Notes under the pieces: model-generated
Database searches by the model: none
What the model was told of the DNA's origin: nothing
Seen by the model: the letters and a program-made list of their open reading frames with translations, nothing else
Made by a program: the position numbers and the translations under genes
Source of the DNA: Methylopila sp. Yamaguchi
GTDB lineage: Bacteria; Pseudomonadota; Alphaproteobacteria; Rhizobiales; Methylopilaceae
Direction: 5' to 3'
Assembly: GCF_002897035.1 (NCBI RefSeq)
Contig: NZ_BAUX01000021.1
Span: 1 to 64,000 of the forward strand
DNA length: 64,000 nt
Part shown: positions 9,084 to 16,818 of the stretch, piece after piece
How the letters are laid out: every line of letters starts with the position of its first letter
Position numbering within the stretch: the stretch's first letter is position 1

Positions 9084-9311
9084 CGACGCTCTCCGTGGTC
9101 CTCAGGCCGGTCCCGGCGGCGCAGGTCCATAGCATGGCGCGAAAGCGTCGCTCCAAGACAAACGGCTGACCGTCATCGTCCTGTCCCTTGTGCTTCGAGT
9201 AAGCCGCATGATATCGCGGCGGGACAGAGACGGGCCTGCGCCGAGCGCAGGGTCCCGGCGGCCGCGCTCCACGTCGAAGAGCGCAGAGCGCCCATCGAGG
9301 ATCCGAACGCC
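9084..9311. promoter_or_regulatory. Divergent promoter region of pyruvyl transferase and GT2 genes
   Basis: A 228-base gap between divergent starts at 9083 and 9312, so both promoters should lie here. No strong consensus element or repeat is visible to me. Confidence 0.35.
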
Positions 9312-10328
9312 ATGACGATCACCGAAAACAAGATCCCCGCGGTCACCTTCATCATCGAGTGGGAGAACGCGATCGACGTCGAGGACGAGTGGGCGAAGCG
9401 CGCCATGTCGTCCTTCCAGAACGAACTCGAGCGCAACCACAACCGCATGAGCGCCCGTCCGCGCATCATGTATCTGTACGACGACGGCGCCGTGCAGGCC
9501 TCCACGATCCAGGGCGTCATCGATGAGGTCGCGCCGCGGCTCAAAGAGTTGGCGGACCTCGAGCTGGTCGCCGCTCCGGGCATGACTTACTATAAGCTCA
9601 AGAACTTCGGTGTCTCACGCGCGAACACCGAACTCGTCGTGATGCTCGACAGCGACGCCGGCCCGCAGCCGGGCTGGCTGGAGAACCTGCTCAAGCCGTT
9701 CACGGATCCGGAGATCATGGCGGTGGGCGGTTTCACCGTCCTCGGCCACGAGGATCTCCTATCGAAGACCATGGCGCTGAGCTGGATCTTCAATCTGCCG
9801 AGCGAGCGCTCCAAGACCGAGAAGCGCAAGAAGATCCACGCCAACAATTGCGCCTTCCGGACGGCCTTCTTTAAGAGTAACCCGTTTCCGGACCTTCCTG
9901 CGTTCAAGAAGCAGTGCGGTTTCTGGCTGAGGGACATCGAAGCGCGCGGCTACAAGTACGTCCGGACCGCCGACGCGATGACGGTGCACGCACCCCATCC
10001 CGGCTACAAGTTCCTGGCGTGGCGAGCCTGGACGACGGGGCTCGACCGCGATTTCCAAGCTTACCACACCATCACCAAGTCCCGCGTCGGTCGGTTCGCC
10101 TACAGCTTCCAGTTCTTCGCGAGCAAACTTGCCCGGTCGTGGAAGCGGATCTGGACCAAAGGCGACGAGGTCGACCTGCCGGTCTGGCAGCGCCCGATCG
10201 CGATGGCGCTCTCGCTCGCTTACTTCGTCACCGCGCTCATCGGGCAGATCGTCAGCTCTCTGACGCGCAGTTTCGGCCCGTTGCCGGCGACCGGCCCGAT
10301 GAAGCCGCCGGCCGTCGCGCACGGCTGA
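9312..10328 (+). CDS. Family 2 glycosyltransferase
   Basis: A 338-residue inverting GT-A transferase. The ATG at 9312 was chosen because the protein then begins just before the fold (PAVTFIIEWENAI); the frame stays open upstream but that part overlaps the divergent gene and has no family match. The metal- and donor-binding motif is VVMLDSDAGPQPGW, and the acceptor region contains CGFWLRDIEARGYKY. A hydrophobic stretch near the C-terminus (AMALSLAYFVTALIGQIV) suggests membrane attachment. It is convergent with the next glycosyltransferase, whose stop lies 6 bases away. Confidence 0.8.
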   Translation: MTITENKIPAVTFIIEWENAIDVEDEWAKRAMSSFQNELERNHNRMSARPRIMYLYDDGAVQASTIQGVIDEVAPRLKELADLELVAAPGMTYYKLKNFGVSRANTELVVMLDSDAGPQPGWLENLLKPFTDPEIMAVGGFTVLGHEDLLSKTMALSWIFNLPSERSKTEKRKKIHANNCAFRTAFFKSNPFPDLPAFKKQCGFWLRDIEARGYKYVRTADAMTVHAPHPGYKFLAWRAWTTGLDRDFQAYHTITKSRVGRFAYSFQFFASKLARSWKRIWTKGDEVDLPVWQRPIAMALSLAYFVTALIGQIVSSLTRSFGPLPATGPMKPPAVAHG

Positions 10329-10334
10329 CCGGCG

Positions 10335-11237
10335 TCAGTTCTCGCGGGGCGTGCGTCTGCGGCGAACGACTTCGCCGACGCCTTCGAGGACAAGCCCCGC
10401 GAGCGTCCCGCGGCCGAACGCGTCGCCGAATCGGCGCGCGTCTTTGAGGGCGACGCCGATCCGTCCCTTGCGCGTCAGCCGGATGAAGTGGCGGGCGAGA
10501 TCCCGCGCCAGCCCGACGCGGTGTTCCGGCGTCATGATGTAGTTCGGGTGCCTTCGGACGAGGTCGATCGTGGCCGCCATGAAGGTGTCGTTCTTGGCGG
10601 AGATCGCATCCGGCGACCATTCCTTGGTCCAAAGCACCGCGTCGGTCGAGGCGCAGCGCGCCGTCTTGACCAGACGGAGCACCAGATCGAAATCCTGCCG
10701 CCGCTTTAGCGTTTCGTCGAACAGGCCGGCCGCCACGATGGCGGGCTTGCGCAGGCTGATCGCGGGCGTGGCCTTGAACATGCGTCGAGCGTAGAGGGCG
10801 GTCTCGATCGCGCTGCTGTTGTCGAGTACGGGATTTCGCCGGGCGGCTTTCGGCTTGTTCATCTCGGGCGGATAGACCAGCTCGAAGCTGTCGATCAGCA
10901 CGTCGATCTCCGGGCGCCGCGCGAAAACCTCGACCACGTGCGCGAGCTTGTGCGGCAGGAAGCAGTCGTCGCTGTCGAGAAACGAGATCAGGGAAGCTTG
11001 AGCCTCTCGGACGCCGCGATTGCGTGCGGCGTTGCCGCCGCGGTTTTCCGGCTGGCGCAGCAGGCGCACGCGGGGGTCGGCGAACGCCTCGACCGCCGCG
11101 GCCGTGCCGTCCTTCGAGCCGTCGTCCACGATCACCAGTTCGAAGTCGGCGTGGGTCTGTGCGAGCACGCTTTCAATCGCGCGGCCGACAACCCGTTCCC
11201 GATTGTAGACGGGCATCACGACCGAGATCGACGGCAC
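10335..11237 (-). CDS. Family 2 glycosyltransferase
   Basis: A 300-residue GT-A enzyme with a textbook N-terminus: VVMPVYNRERVVGRAIESVL, then ELVIVDDGSKDGT and the DxD-type motif SLISFLDSDDCFLP at about residue 90. Substrate and linkage cannot be read from the sequence. It is the outermost member of the glycan island; the catabolic island begins about 100 bases beyond its start. Confidence 0.85.
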   Translation of the reverse strand: MPSISVVMPVYNRERVVGRAIESVLAQTHADFELVIVDDGSKDGTAAAVEAFADPRVRLLRQPENRGGNAARNRGVREAQASLISFLDSDDCFLPHKLAHVVEVFARRPEIDVLIDSFELVYPPEMNKPKAARRNPVLDNSSAIETALYARRMFKATPAISLRKPAIVAAGLFDETLKRRQDFDLVLRLVKTARCASTDAVLWTKEWSPDAISAKNDTFMAATIDLVRRHPNYIMTPEHRVGLARDLARHFIRLTRKGRIGVALKDARRFGDAFGRGTLAGLVLEGVGEVVRRRRTPREN

Positions 11238-11333
11238 GCGCAGTTCTCCTAAGGCCTGCCCCCAAGGGGCGCGCGATCCTTCCCCGCCCGGTCGCGCAAA
11301 GTCAAACCTGCTGGCTGATGGTTGCCGCCCCCC

Positions 11334-12563
11334 TCAGCCCGGCGGGGGCATCAGCGTCGGCGCGGGGCGCTCGAAGCTGAGGCGGCCGCGCTTGAGGCCG
11401 AAGACGGGGAGCGCGATCTCGGCGATCGCGGTCTCCGCGTCGGGGGCGTCCAGCACGACGACGTCCGCCTGACGGCCGACAGCGATCCCGTAGTCGGCGA
11501 GGTTCATCAGGCGCGCGGGGCCTGCCGTCACCAGGTCGAGGCAGGCGGGGAAACCATCGGGGCCCACCTGCGCCACATTGGCGTAGAGGTTCGCCATCCG
11601 CATCAGCGACAGGTCGCCGAAGGGCGTGAAGGGGTTCATCACGTTGTTGGTCGCGACGGAGCAGAGCACGCCGCGCCGCTCCAATTCGTGCACGCGGGTC
11701 ACTCCGCGCGGCGTGTCGAAAGGCCGGTCGCGGCCGTTGAGGTAGAGGTCGGTCGCGGGCAGGGCGGTGACCGCCACGCCAGCGTCGGAGAGCCGGCGGG
11801 CGGCGCGCTCGAAGGCGTTTGGCGTCATCGCGGAGAGTTTGGTCGCATGGCCGATCGTGACGCGTCCGCCACGGCCGTAGGCTTCCGCCCGACGACAGAC
11901 GTCCTCCAGGTGACCCCAAGACGGGTCGAGGTCGAAGTCGAGATGCAGGTCGAGGTCGACGTCGTAAGCCCGGGCGAGATCGAACAGGCGGTCGAGCTGA
12001 GCCTCCGGGTTGGCGTCGGTGTAGGGGCAGCCGCCCAGCAGATCGGCGCCCCCGTCGAGCGCCTCGACGAGGAGCGGATCGCAGCCCGGGTCGTTGGTGA
12101 GCCCCTCCTGCGGGAAGGCGCAGAGCTGCAGCTCGATCGCCCAGGCGTAGTCGCGCTTCAGGCGCCGCAGCGCCTCGAAGCTGCGGAGCCCGGCGCGCGG
12201 GTCCACCTCCACATGGGCGCGCATGTGCGTCGTGCCGAACCCGATCGCCCTGTCGAGGCAGCGCGCCCCCCGGGCGTAGACGTCGTCCTCCGTGAAGTCC
12301 CGCTTCAGCGCCGAGACGGCGGCGATCGCAGCCTTAAGGTCGCCGTGGTCGTGGCCGCAGCGGCCGAGCAGGCAGGCCTTGTCCAGATGCACGTGGCTGT
12401 CGACGAAGCCGGCGATGGCGAGCCGCCCGCCCGCCGGGAGCCTCGGCGCATCGCAGACGATCGCGGGGGCGATCTCCGCCACACGGCCGGCCCTGATCCC
12501 GATCGAGACGGGAGACGCGCGGCCCGGCAGGCGCGCGTCGGTGACGACGAGGTCGAGGCTCAC
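11334..12563 (-). CDS. Amidohydrolase, cytosine deaminase-like
   Basis: A 409-residue metal-dependent hydrolase of the CodA/AtzC branch. Metal ligands are visible in DSHVHLDKACL (HxH), THMRAHVEVD, DLDLHLDFDL, GHATKLSAM and the late LCSVATNNVM segment, in the order expected for cytosine-deaminase-like TIM barrels. I chose the GTG at 12563 (start of VSLDLVVTDARLPG) because it has AGGA about 11 bases upstream and matches the family N-terminus; a GTG at 12599 would add 12 residues without a ribosome site. It is divergent from the SnoaL-like gene across a region holding a candidate GntR operator. The substrate is likely a pyrimidine-like or other cyclic N-compound (inference). Confidence 0.8.
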   Translation of the reverse strand: MSLDLVVTDARLPGRASPVSIGIRAGRVAEIAPAIVCDAPRLPAGGRLAIAGFVDSHVHLDKACLLGRCGHDHGDLKAAIAAVSALKRDFTEDDVYARGARCLDRAIGFGTTHMRAHVEVDPRAGLRSFEALRRLKRDYAWAIELQLCAFPQEGLTNDPGCDPLLVEALDGGADLLGGCPYTDANPEAQLDRLFDLARAYDVDLDLHLDFDLDPSWGHLEDVCRRAEAYGRGGRVTIGHATKLSAMTPNAFERAARRLSDAGVAVTALPATDLYLNGRDRPFDTPRGVTRVHELERRGVLCSVATNNVMNPFTPFGDLSLMRMANLYANVAQVGPDGFPACLDLVTAGPARLMNLADYGIAVGRQADVVVLDAPDAETAIAEIALPVFGLKRGRLSFERPAPTLMPPPG

Positions 12564-12637
12564 GGGAGACGGGGTCCTGAACGGTTCCGAGGCGCCCACA
12601 AACTAGCGTTTCGAACGAGCAATCTGCATGAACTAAA

Positions 12638-12649
12638 TGCATGCACTTT
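12638..12649 (+). promoter_or_regulatory. Candidate GntR operator, copy 1
   Basis: The word TGCATGCACTTT lies in the ~136-base gap between the divergent amidohydrolase and SnoaL-like genes. The same 12 bases recur at 14089-14100 beside the GntR gene. It contains the palindrome TGCATGCA, and another TGCATG lies 14 bases to the left at 12624. Binding by the GntR protein is inferred from position and recurrence. Confidence 0.55.
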
Positions 12650-12699
12650 GCCGGCGCTTCTGCTTAAGATTTGGTCGAAGCGCTTCCGGAGCCAGCCCC

Positions 12700-13110
12700 A
12701 TGTCCCTCTCTGACGCCGCCCTCTCCCCCGACGCCGCCCTCGTGCGCGACTTTCTCGAGGCCTCGATGGCGCCGGATCCGGAGCGGGCCGCCACCTACAT
12801 GGCGGAGGACGTCCGGATCGTGTTCACCGGCGGCCGGCCGTTCTCGCATCCGAGCGGGCCGACCGGTTTCAACGCGATGCGCTACGCCTGGGTAAAGAAG
12901 CGCATGGAGCGCTTCGACGTGGCGCCGGGCGACGGCGAGACGGTGGTCTACAGCGTCGGCACGCTCTACGGAGCATGGCCGGACGGGGAGACCTTCGAAG
13001 GCAACCGCTACGTCGACCGTTTCGTGGTGCGCGGCGGCAAGATCGTGCGGATGGACGTGTGGAACGACAGCGCCGAGCGCATCCTCACGCGCCGCGGCAT
13101 CGAGGCCTGA
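12700..13110 (+). CDS. SnoaL-like / NTF2-fold protein
   Basis: A 136-residue protein starting at the ATG at 12700 (MSLSDAALSP). The pattern LVRDFLEASMAPDPERAATYMAEDVRIVF at the start, conserved glycines and aromatic residues in the middle and a final VVRGGKIVRMDVWNDSAE strand is typical of NTF2-fold proteins of the SnoaL type, which serve as small isomerases, hydrolases or binding proteins. It is convergent with the GntR gene and shares the candidate operator region with the CodA-like amidohydrolase, so it probably takes part in the same pathway. The reaction is unknown. Confidence 0.65.
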   Translation: MSLSDAALSPDAALVRDFLEASMAPDPERAATYMAEDVRIVFTGGRPFSHPSGPTGFNAMRYAWVKKRMERFDVAPGDGETVVYSVGTLYGAWPDGETFEGNRYVDRFVVRGGKIVRMDVWNDSAERILTRRGIEA

Positions 13111-13257
13111 CGCGCGGCCTGCTCCTCGCCCTTGGCGGCAGGCCAGCCGGGCGGGTGCGTCGCAGGATGAGGCTCCGTGGAGGGCAGTCCGCCCTACGTC
13201 AGAAGAGCCTGCAGCGCGCGGAGGATTTCCCGCGCCAGGCGCGATGCCGTCAGGCGC

Positions 13258-13998
13258 TCACCCTCCCGCGCGGCGTTTCTTCGGTCCCGCGGCGTCGGTC
13301 ACGTAAGGCGCGAGCACGTCCATGATGTCCCGGGGCTTCGCGGCTTCGGACACGAGCGCCCGGCTGGCGACGGCCTCCAGATGGTGGTCCATCAGGGCGC
13401 AGGCGCGGTCGGCGTCGCCCGAGGCCAGCGCGGCGACGATCTCCAGGTGCTCGTTCACCGCGCATTCCGAGGAGTGCGGCCGACCGAACAGCGACAGGGT
13501 GAGGCCGCAGCGGTAGCCGATCTCGCTGACGTAGCGGATGAGGATCGGGCTCCCCGTCATCTCGGCGAGCGTGATGTGAAACTCGGTCGCGAGCCGGATG
13601 GAGGCCGACTCGGGGCCGCCCTGCGCCTCGCGCTCCTCGGCGATGCCGGCTTCCAATTCTTCGATCTGCTCCCGCGTCAGTCGCCCGGCGAGCTGCTTGA
13701 CCACTAGCCGCTCGAGGCTCACGCGCACGTCGAACAGGTCCCGCGCCTCCTCCCAGCTGGGCGTCGCCACCACCGCGATCCGGTTGCGGCGGAGCTCCAC
13801 CAGACCCTCGGATCCGAGCTGTCCCAGCGCGTAGCGCGCGATGGTGCGGCTGACGCCGAAGCGCTCGCCCAGCGCGTCCTCCGGCAGCTTGTCGCCGGGC
13901 CGCAGCGCCCGCTCGAGGATCGCGCGCCGCAGCGCCCGGCAGATCAGTCCGAGGCGGTCGGTGGAGCCGCTTTCGGACTCGTCGCTGTCCGCCGCCAT
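13258..13998 (-). CDS. GntR-family transcriptional regulator (FCD subfamily)
   Basis: A 246-residue regulator. The N-terminal winged helix runs from ICRALRRAILERALRPGDKL through ALGERFGVSRTIARYAL; the C-terminal all-helical FCD domain carries the metal-ligand pattern EFHITLAEMTGSP and NEHLEIVAALASGDADRA...MDHHL. The start at 13998 (MAADSDES) is preferred for its purine-rich GGGCGGA upstream; in-frame ATGs at 14055 and 14148 would run into the divergent promoter. It is divergent from the ABC importer genes. FCD regulators usually respond to the pathway substrate; it probably controls the whole 11.3-18.3 kb island. Confidence 0.85.
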   Translation of the reverse strand: MAADSDESESGSTDRLGLICRALRRAILERALRPGDKLPEDALGERFGVSRTIARYALGQLGSEGLVELRRNRIAVVATPSWEEARDLFDVRVSLERLVVKQLAGRLTREQIEELEAGIAEEREAQGGPESASIRLATEFHITLAEMTGSPILIRYVSEIGYRCGLTLSLFGRPHSSECAVNEHLEIVAALASGDADRACALMDHHLEAVASRALVSEAAKPRDIMDVLAPYVTDAAGPKKRRAGG

Positions 13999-14088
13999 TT
14001 CCGCCCGCCGCTCCGCCCGCTCGTTCTCGCCACCTCGGTGATAGCGCCCGCCCATGGCCTGACGCAAGCGACCCGTGGCGCCAGACTT

Positions 14089-14100
14089 GCATGCACTTTT
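14089..14100 (+). promoter_or_regulatory. Candidate GntR operator, copy 2
   Basis: TGCATGCACTTT lies between the GntR start (13998) and the ABC ATPase start (14121), identical to 12638-12649. A partial inverted match, TATGCAAAA, follows at 14113-14121. Its location just upstream of the importer ribosome site (GGAGG at 14106-14110) would suit repression of the importer operon and of gntR itself. Confidence 0.55.
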
Positions 14101-14120
14101 GCGACGGAGGCGTATGCAAA

Positions 14121-14966
14121 ATGACGGACGCTTTGATGCCACTTTCACCGGCGCGCGGCGGAGCGGCGATCGACCTGTCGCAGGCGGCGGTCATCTTCGG
14201 CCGCGGCGCGAAGGCGACCCGGGCGCTGCAGCCAACGACGCTCAGGATCAACGACGGTGAGTTCGTGGCGCTGGTCGGGCCCTCCGGCTGTGGCAAGTCG
14301 ACGATCCTCAAGCTCGTCAGCGGCCTGATCGCGCCGAGCGGCGGCGTGGTCGTGGTCGGGGGCCGGGAGCCCTCCGCGAAGGCCGCGCGCATCGGCATGG
14401 CGTTCCAGAACCCGACGATGCTGCCCTGGCTGACCGTCGAGCAGAACGTGATGCTGCCGCTCAAGATCGTGCGGCCGTTCCGGAGCGAGTACCGCGCCAA
14501 GCGCAAGACCGAGTTTCGCGATCGGGCGCATGCGCTGCTCGACCAGGTCGGTCTCAAGGGCTTTGCGGCCAAATACCCCTGGCAGCTCTCCGGCGGCATG
14601 CTGCAGCGGGCGAACCTCTGCCGCGCGTTGATCCACGAGCCGCGGCTGCTGCTGCTCGACGAGCCTTTCGGCGCGCTCGACCAGTTCACGCGCGAGGAGC
14701 TGTGGGGGGTGCTGCAGGACCTGTGGCTGCTGCACAGGCCGACGGTGCTGCTTGTCACCCACGATCTGAAGGAGGCCGGCTACCTCGCGAGCCGCATCTG
14801 CGTGATGAGCGCGCGCCCCGGCCGCATCCTCGACGACAGCCCGGTGGAGTTTCCGCGCCCGCGCACCGTCGCGATGACCTTCGAGCCTGATTTCGTCGCG
14901 CTCAATCAGCGTCTGAGGGCGCGCATCGTCGAGGCCCGTGGCGGGTCCGAGGAGCTGGCCCGATGA
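14121..14966 (+). CDS. ABC importer ATPase (NrtD/SsuB/TauB type)
   Basis: A 281-residue ATPase. The ATG at 14121 follows GGAGG by 10 bases; an ATG at 14091 falls inside the candidate operator and is less likely. Walker A is GPSGCGKSTIL, the Q-loop region AFQNPTMLPWLTVEQNV, the signature LSGGMLQRANLCRAL, and Walker B LLLLDEPFGALDQFT. The sequence LPWLTVEQNV is typical of nitrate/sulfonate/taurine-type importers. Its stop overlaps the permease start by four bases (ATGA), so the two are translationally coupled. Confidence 0.88.
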   Translation: MTDALMPLSPARGGAAIDLSQAAVIFGRGAKATRALQPTTLRINDGEFVALVGPSGCGKSTILKLVSGLIAPSGGVVVVGGREPSAKAARIGMAFQNPTMLPWLTVEQNVMLPLKIVRPFRSEYRAKRKTEFRDRAHALLDQVGLKGFAAKYPWQLSGGMLQRANLCRALIHEPRLLLLDEPFGALDQFTREELWGVLQDLWLLHRPTVLLVTHDLKEAGYLASRICVMSARPGRILDDSPVEFPRPRTVAMTFEPDFVALNQRLRARIVEARGGSEELAR

Positions 14967-15742
14967 CCGATTTCGCCGCCGTCCGCCGCAAGCTCTGGGC
15001 CGTCGTCCTGATCGTGGGCTTCTTCGCGCTGTGGGAGGTGCTCTGCCTGGCGCTGGGGGTCTCGGATCTCGTGCTGCCGCGGCCGAGCCAGGTGTTCGCC
15101 ACCCTGTTCGAGCGGCTGCCGATCCTGTGGCCGCACATCCTGCAGACGCTGATGACGACGATGATCGGCTTCGTCGGCGGGGTGGTGATCGGGGTCGCCA
15201 TCGGCGCGCTGATCGGCGTCTCGAAGGTGGCCTACGACACCGCCTATCCGCTGCTGATCGGCTTCTCGTCGATCCCGAAGGTCGCGGTGGTGCCGATCTT
15301 CGTGCTGTGGTTCGGCTCCGGCACCGTGCCGGCGGTGCTGACCTCGCTCATCATCTGCTTCTTCCCAATCGTCGTGAACGTCGCGACCGGCCTCGCCACC
15401 ACCGAGCCCGAGCTTGAGGACGTGCTGAAGGCGCTGGGCGCCTCCAAGTTCGACATCCTTTGGAACGTCGGCCTGCCGAGGGTGATGCCGTTCTTCTTCG
15501 CCGCGCTGAAGGTGTCGATCACCTACGCCTTCGTTGGCACCGTGCTGGCCGAGACCGTCGCCTCCAACCGCGGCGTCGGCAACGTGATGATGAGCGCCTC
15601 GTCGAACTTCGACGTGCCGCTGGTCTTCGCCGGCCTGTTCATCCTGGCGGCGCTCGGCGTCGCCCTCTACGTCGCCTTCTCCCTCATCGAACGCCGCGTC
15701 ACCGGTTGGGCGACGCGCCGCGACGACTTCGCGGCGGCCTGA
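14963..15742 (+). CDS. ABC importer permease (SsuC/TauC type)
   Basis: A 259-residue inner-membrane protein with about six hydrophobic segments and the EAA-like loop EDVLKALGASKFDILWNVGLP at about residues 153-173, which contacts the ATPase. The opening helix LWAVVLIVGFFALWEVLCL and the motif YDTAYPLLIGFSSIPKVAVVP match the nitrate/sulfonate/taurine permease family. It partners the ATPase (four-base overlap upstream) and the periplasmic binding protein 42 bases downstream. Confidence 0.88.
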   Translation: MTDFAAVRRKLWAVVLIVGFFALWEVLCLALGVSDLVLPRPSQVFATLFERLPILWPHILQTLMTTMIGFVGGVVIGVAIGALIGVSKVAYDTAYPLLIGFSSIPKVAVVPIFVLWFGSGTVPAVLTSLIICFFPIVVNVATGLATTEPELEDVLKALGASKFDILWNVGLPRVMPFFFAALKVSITYAFVGTVLAETVASNRGVGNVMMSASSNFDVPLVFAGLFILAALGVALYVAFSLIERRVTGWATRRDDFAAA

Positions 15743-15784
15743 GGCCGCCCGCCCATGACACCGACCCTCAGAAGGACCGCCGCC

Positions 15785-16813
15785 ATGTTGAAGTCCGCCG
15801 TCGCCGCAGCGCTCGCGCTGGGGCTCGTCCTCGCCGGCCCCGCCGCCGCCGAGACCACCAAGATCAAGTTCACGCTCGGTTGGAAGACCCAGGGCTCGGA
15901 CGCCGCCTTCTTCCTCGCCAAGGACAAGGGCTACTTCGCGGCCGAGGGCCTCGACGTACAGATCGATCAGGGCGAGGGCTCGGGCGCGACGGTGACGCGC
16001 ATCATGTCGGGCGCCTACGACGCCGGCTTCGGCGACATCAACGCCATCATCCAGAACGCCTCCGCGCGCCCGGATCAGGCGCCGGTGATGGTCTACCAGA
16101 TGTGGAACCGGCCGCCCTTCGCCATCGTGGTGAAGGCCGACAGCACGGTGAAGGGGGCGAAGGACTTCGAGGGCAAGACGCTGGGCGGAGCGCAGGGCAC
16201 GCCGACGACCCGTCTGCTCCCCGTCTTCGCCAAGACCAACGGCGTCGACATGGACAAGGTGAAGGTGTCGAACATGGCGCCGAACCTCCAGGAGCCGCTG
16301 CTGATCCGCGGCGAGATCGACGGCGCGCTGGTGTTCAACATCACGAGCTACTTCAACCTCGTGCTGAACCGGCAGGACCCGGACAAGGACTACCGCTGGT
16401 TCTCGTTCGGCGACTACGGCCTCGACCTCTACTCGAACGGCATGATGGTCTCGCGCAAGCTGATGACCGAGAACCCGAAGGCGGTCGAAGGCCTGGTGCG
16501 CGCCGTCAACAAGGCGACGATCGAGATCGGCAAGGACCAGGAGGCCGGCATGGCGGCGGCTCAGAACTTCGATAACCTCATCAACATGAAGGTCGAAAAG
16601 CGCCGCCTGCAGTTCGCCTATGAGAAGCTCATGGTCTCGCCGGAAGCCGCCGAGATCGGCGTTGGCGATCTCAAGGACGACCGGCTGAAGCGCGCGATCG
16701 ACATCGTCGTCGCGGGCTACGGCCTCACCCGCGCGCCGGAGCCGAAGGAGATCTTCTCGCGCGCCTTCCTGCCCGCCCGCGACCAGCGCGAGCTGGCCTA
16801 CGCCGCGAACTGA
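15785..16813 (+). CDS. Periplasmic substrate-binding protein (NMT1/SsuA type)
   Basis: A 342-residue protein with an N-terminal Sec signal (MLKSAVAAALALGLVLAG, likely cut after AAA at about residue 22). The mature start TTKIKFTLGWKTQGSDAAFF is the strand-loop that begins the NMT1/THI5-like fold; GEGSGATVTRIMSGAYDAGFGD and GGAQGTPTTR are further ligand-cleft segments. The ATG at 15785 has AGAAGGA eight bases upstream, better than the in-frame ATG at 15755. Relatives bind thiamine pyrimidines, riboflavin precursors, nitrate or sulfonates; with two deaminase-like enzymes nearby a pyrimidine-like ligand is plausible. Confidence 0.85.
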   Translation: MLKSAVAAALALGLVLAGPAAAETTKIKFTLGWKTQGSDAAFFLAKDKGYFAAEGLDVQIDQGEGSGATVTRIMSGAYDAGFGDINAIIQNASARPDQAPVMVYQMWNRPPFAIVVKADSTVKGAKDFEGKTLGGAQGTPTTRLLPVFAKTNGVDMDKVKVSNMAPNLQEPLLIRGEIDGALVFNITSYFNLVLNRQDPDKDYRWFSFGDYGLDLYSNGMMVSRKLMTENPKAVEGLVRAVNKATIEIGKDQEAGMAAAQNFDNLINMKVEKRRLQFAYEKLMVSPEAAEIGVGDLKDDRLKRAIDIVVAGYGLTRAPEPKEIFSRAFLPARDQRELAYAAN

Positions 16814-16818
16814 GCGCC

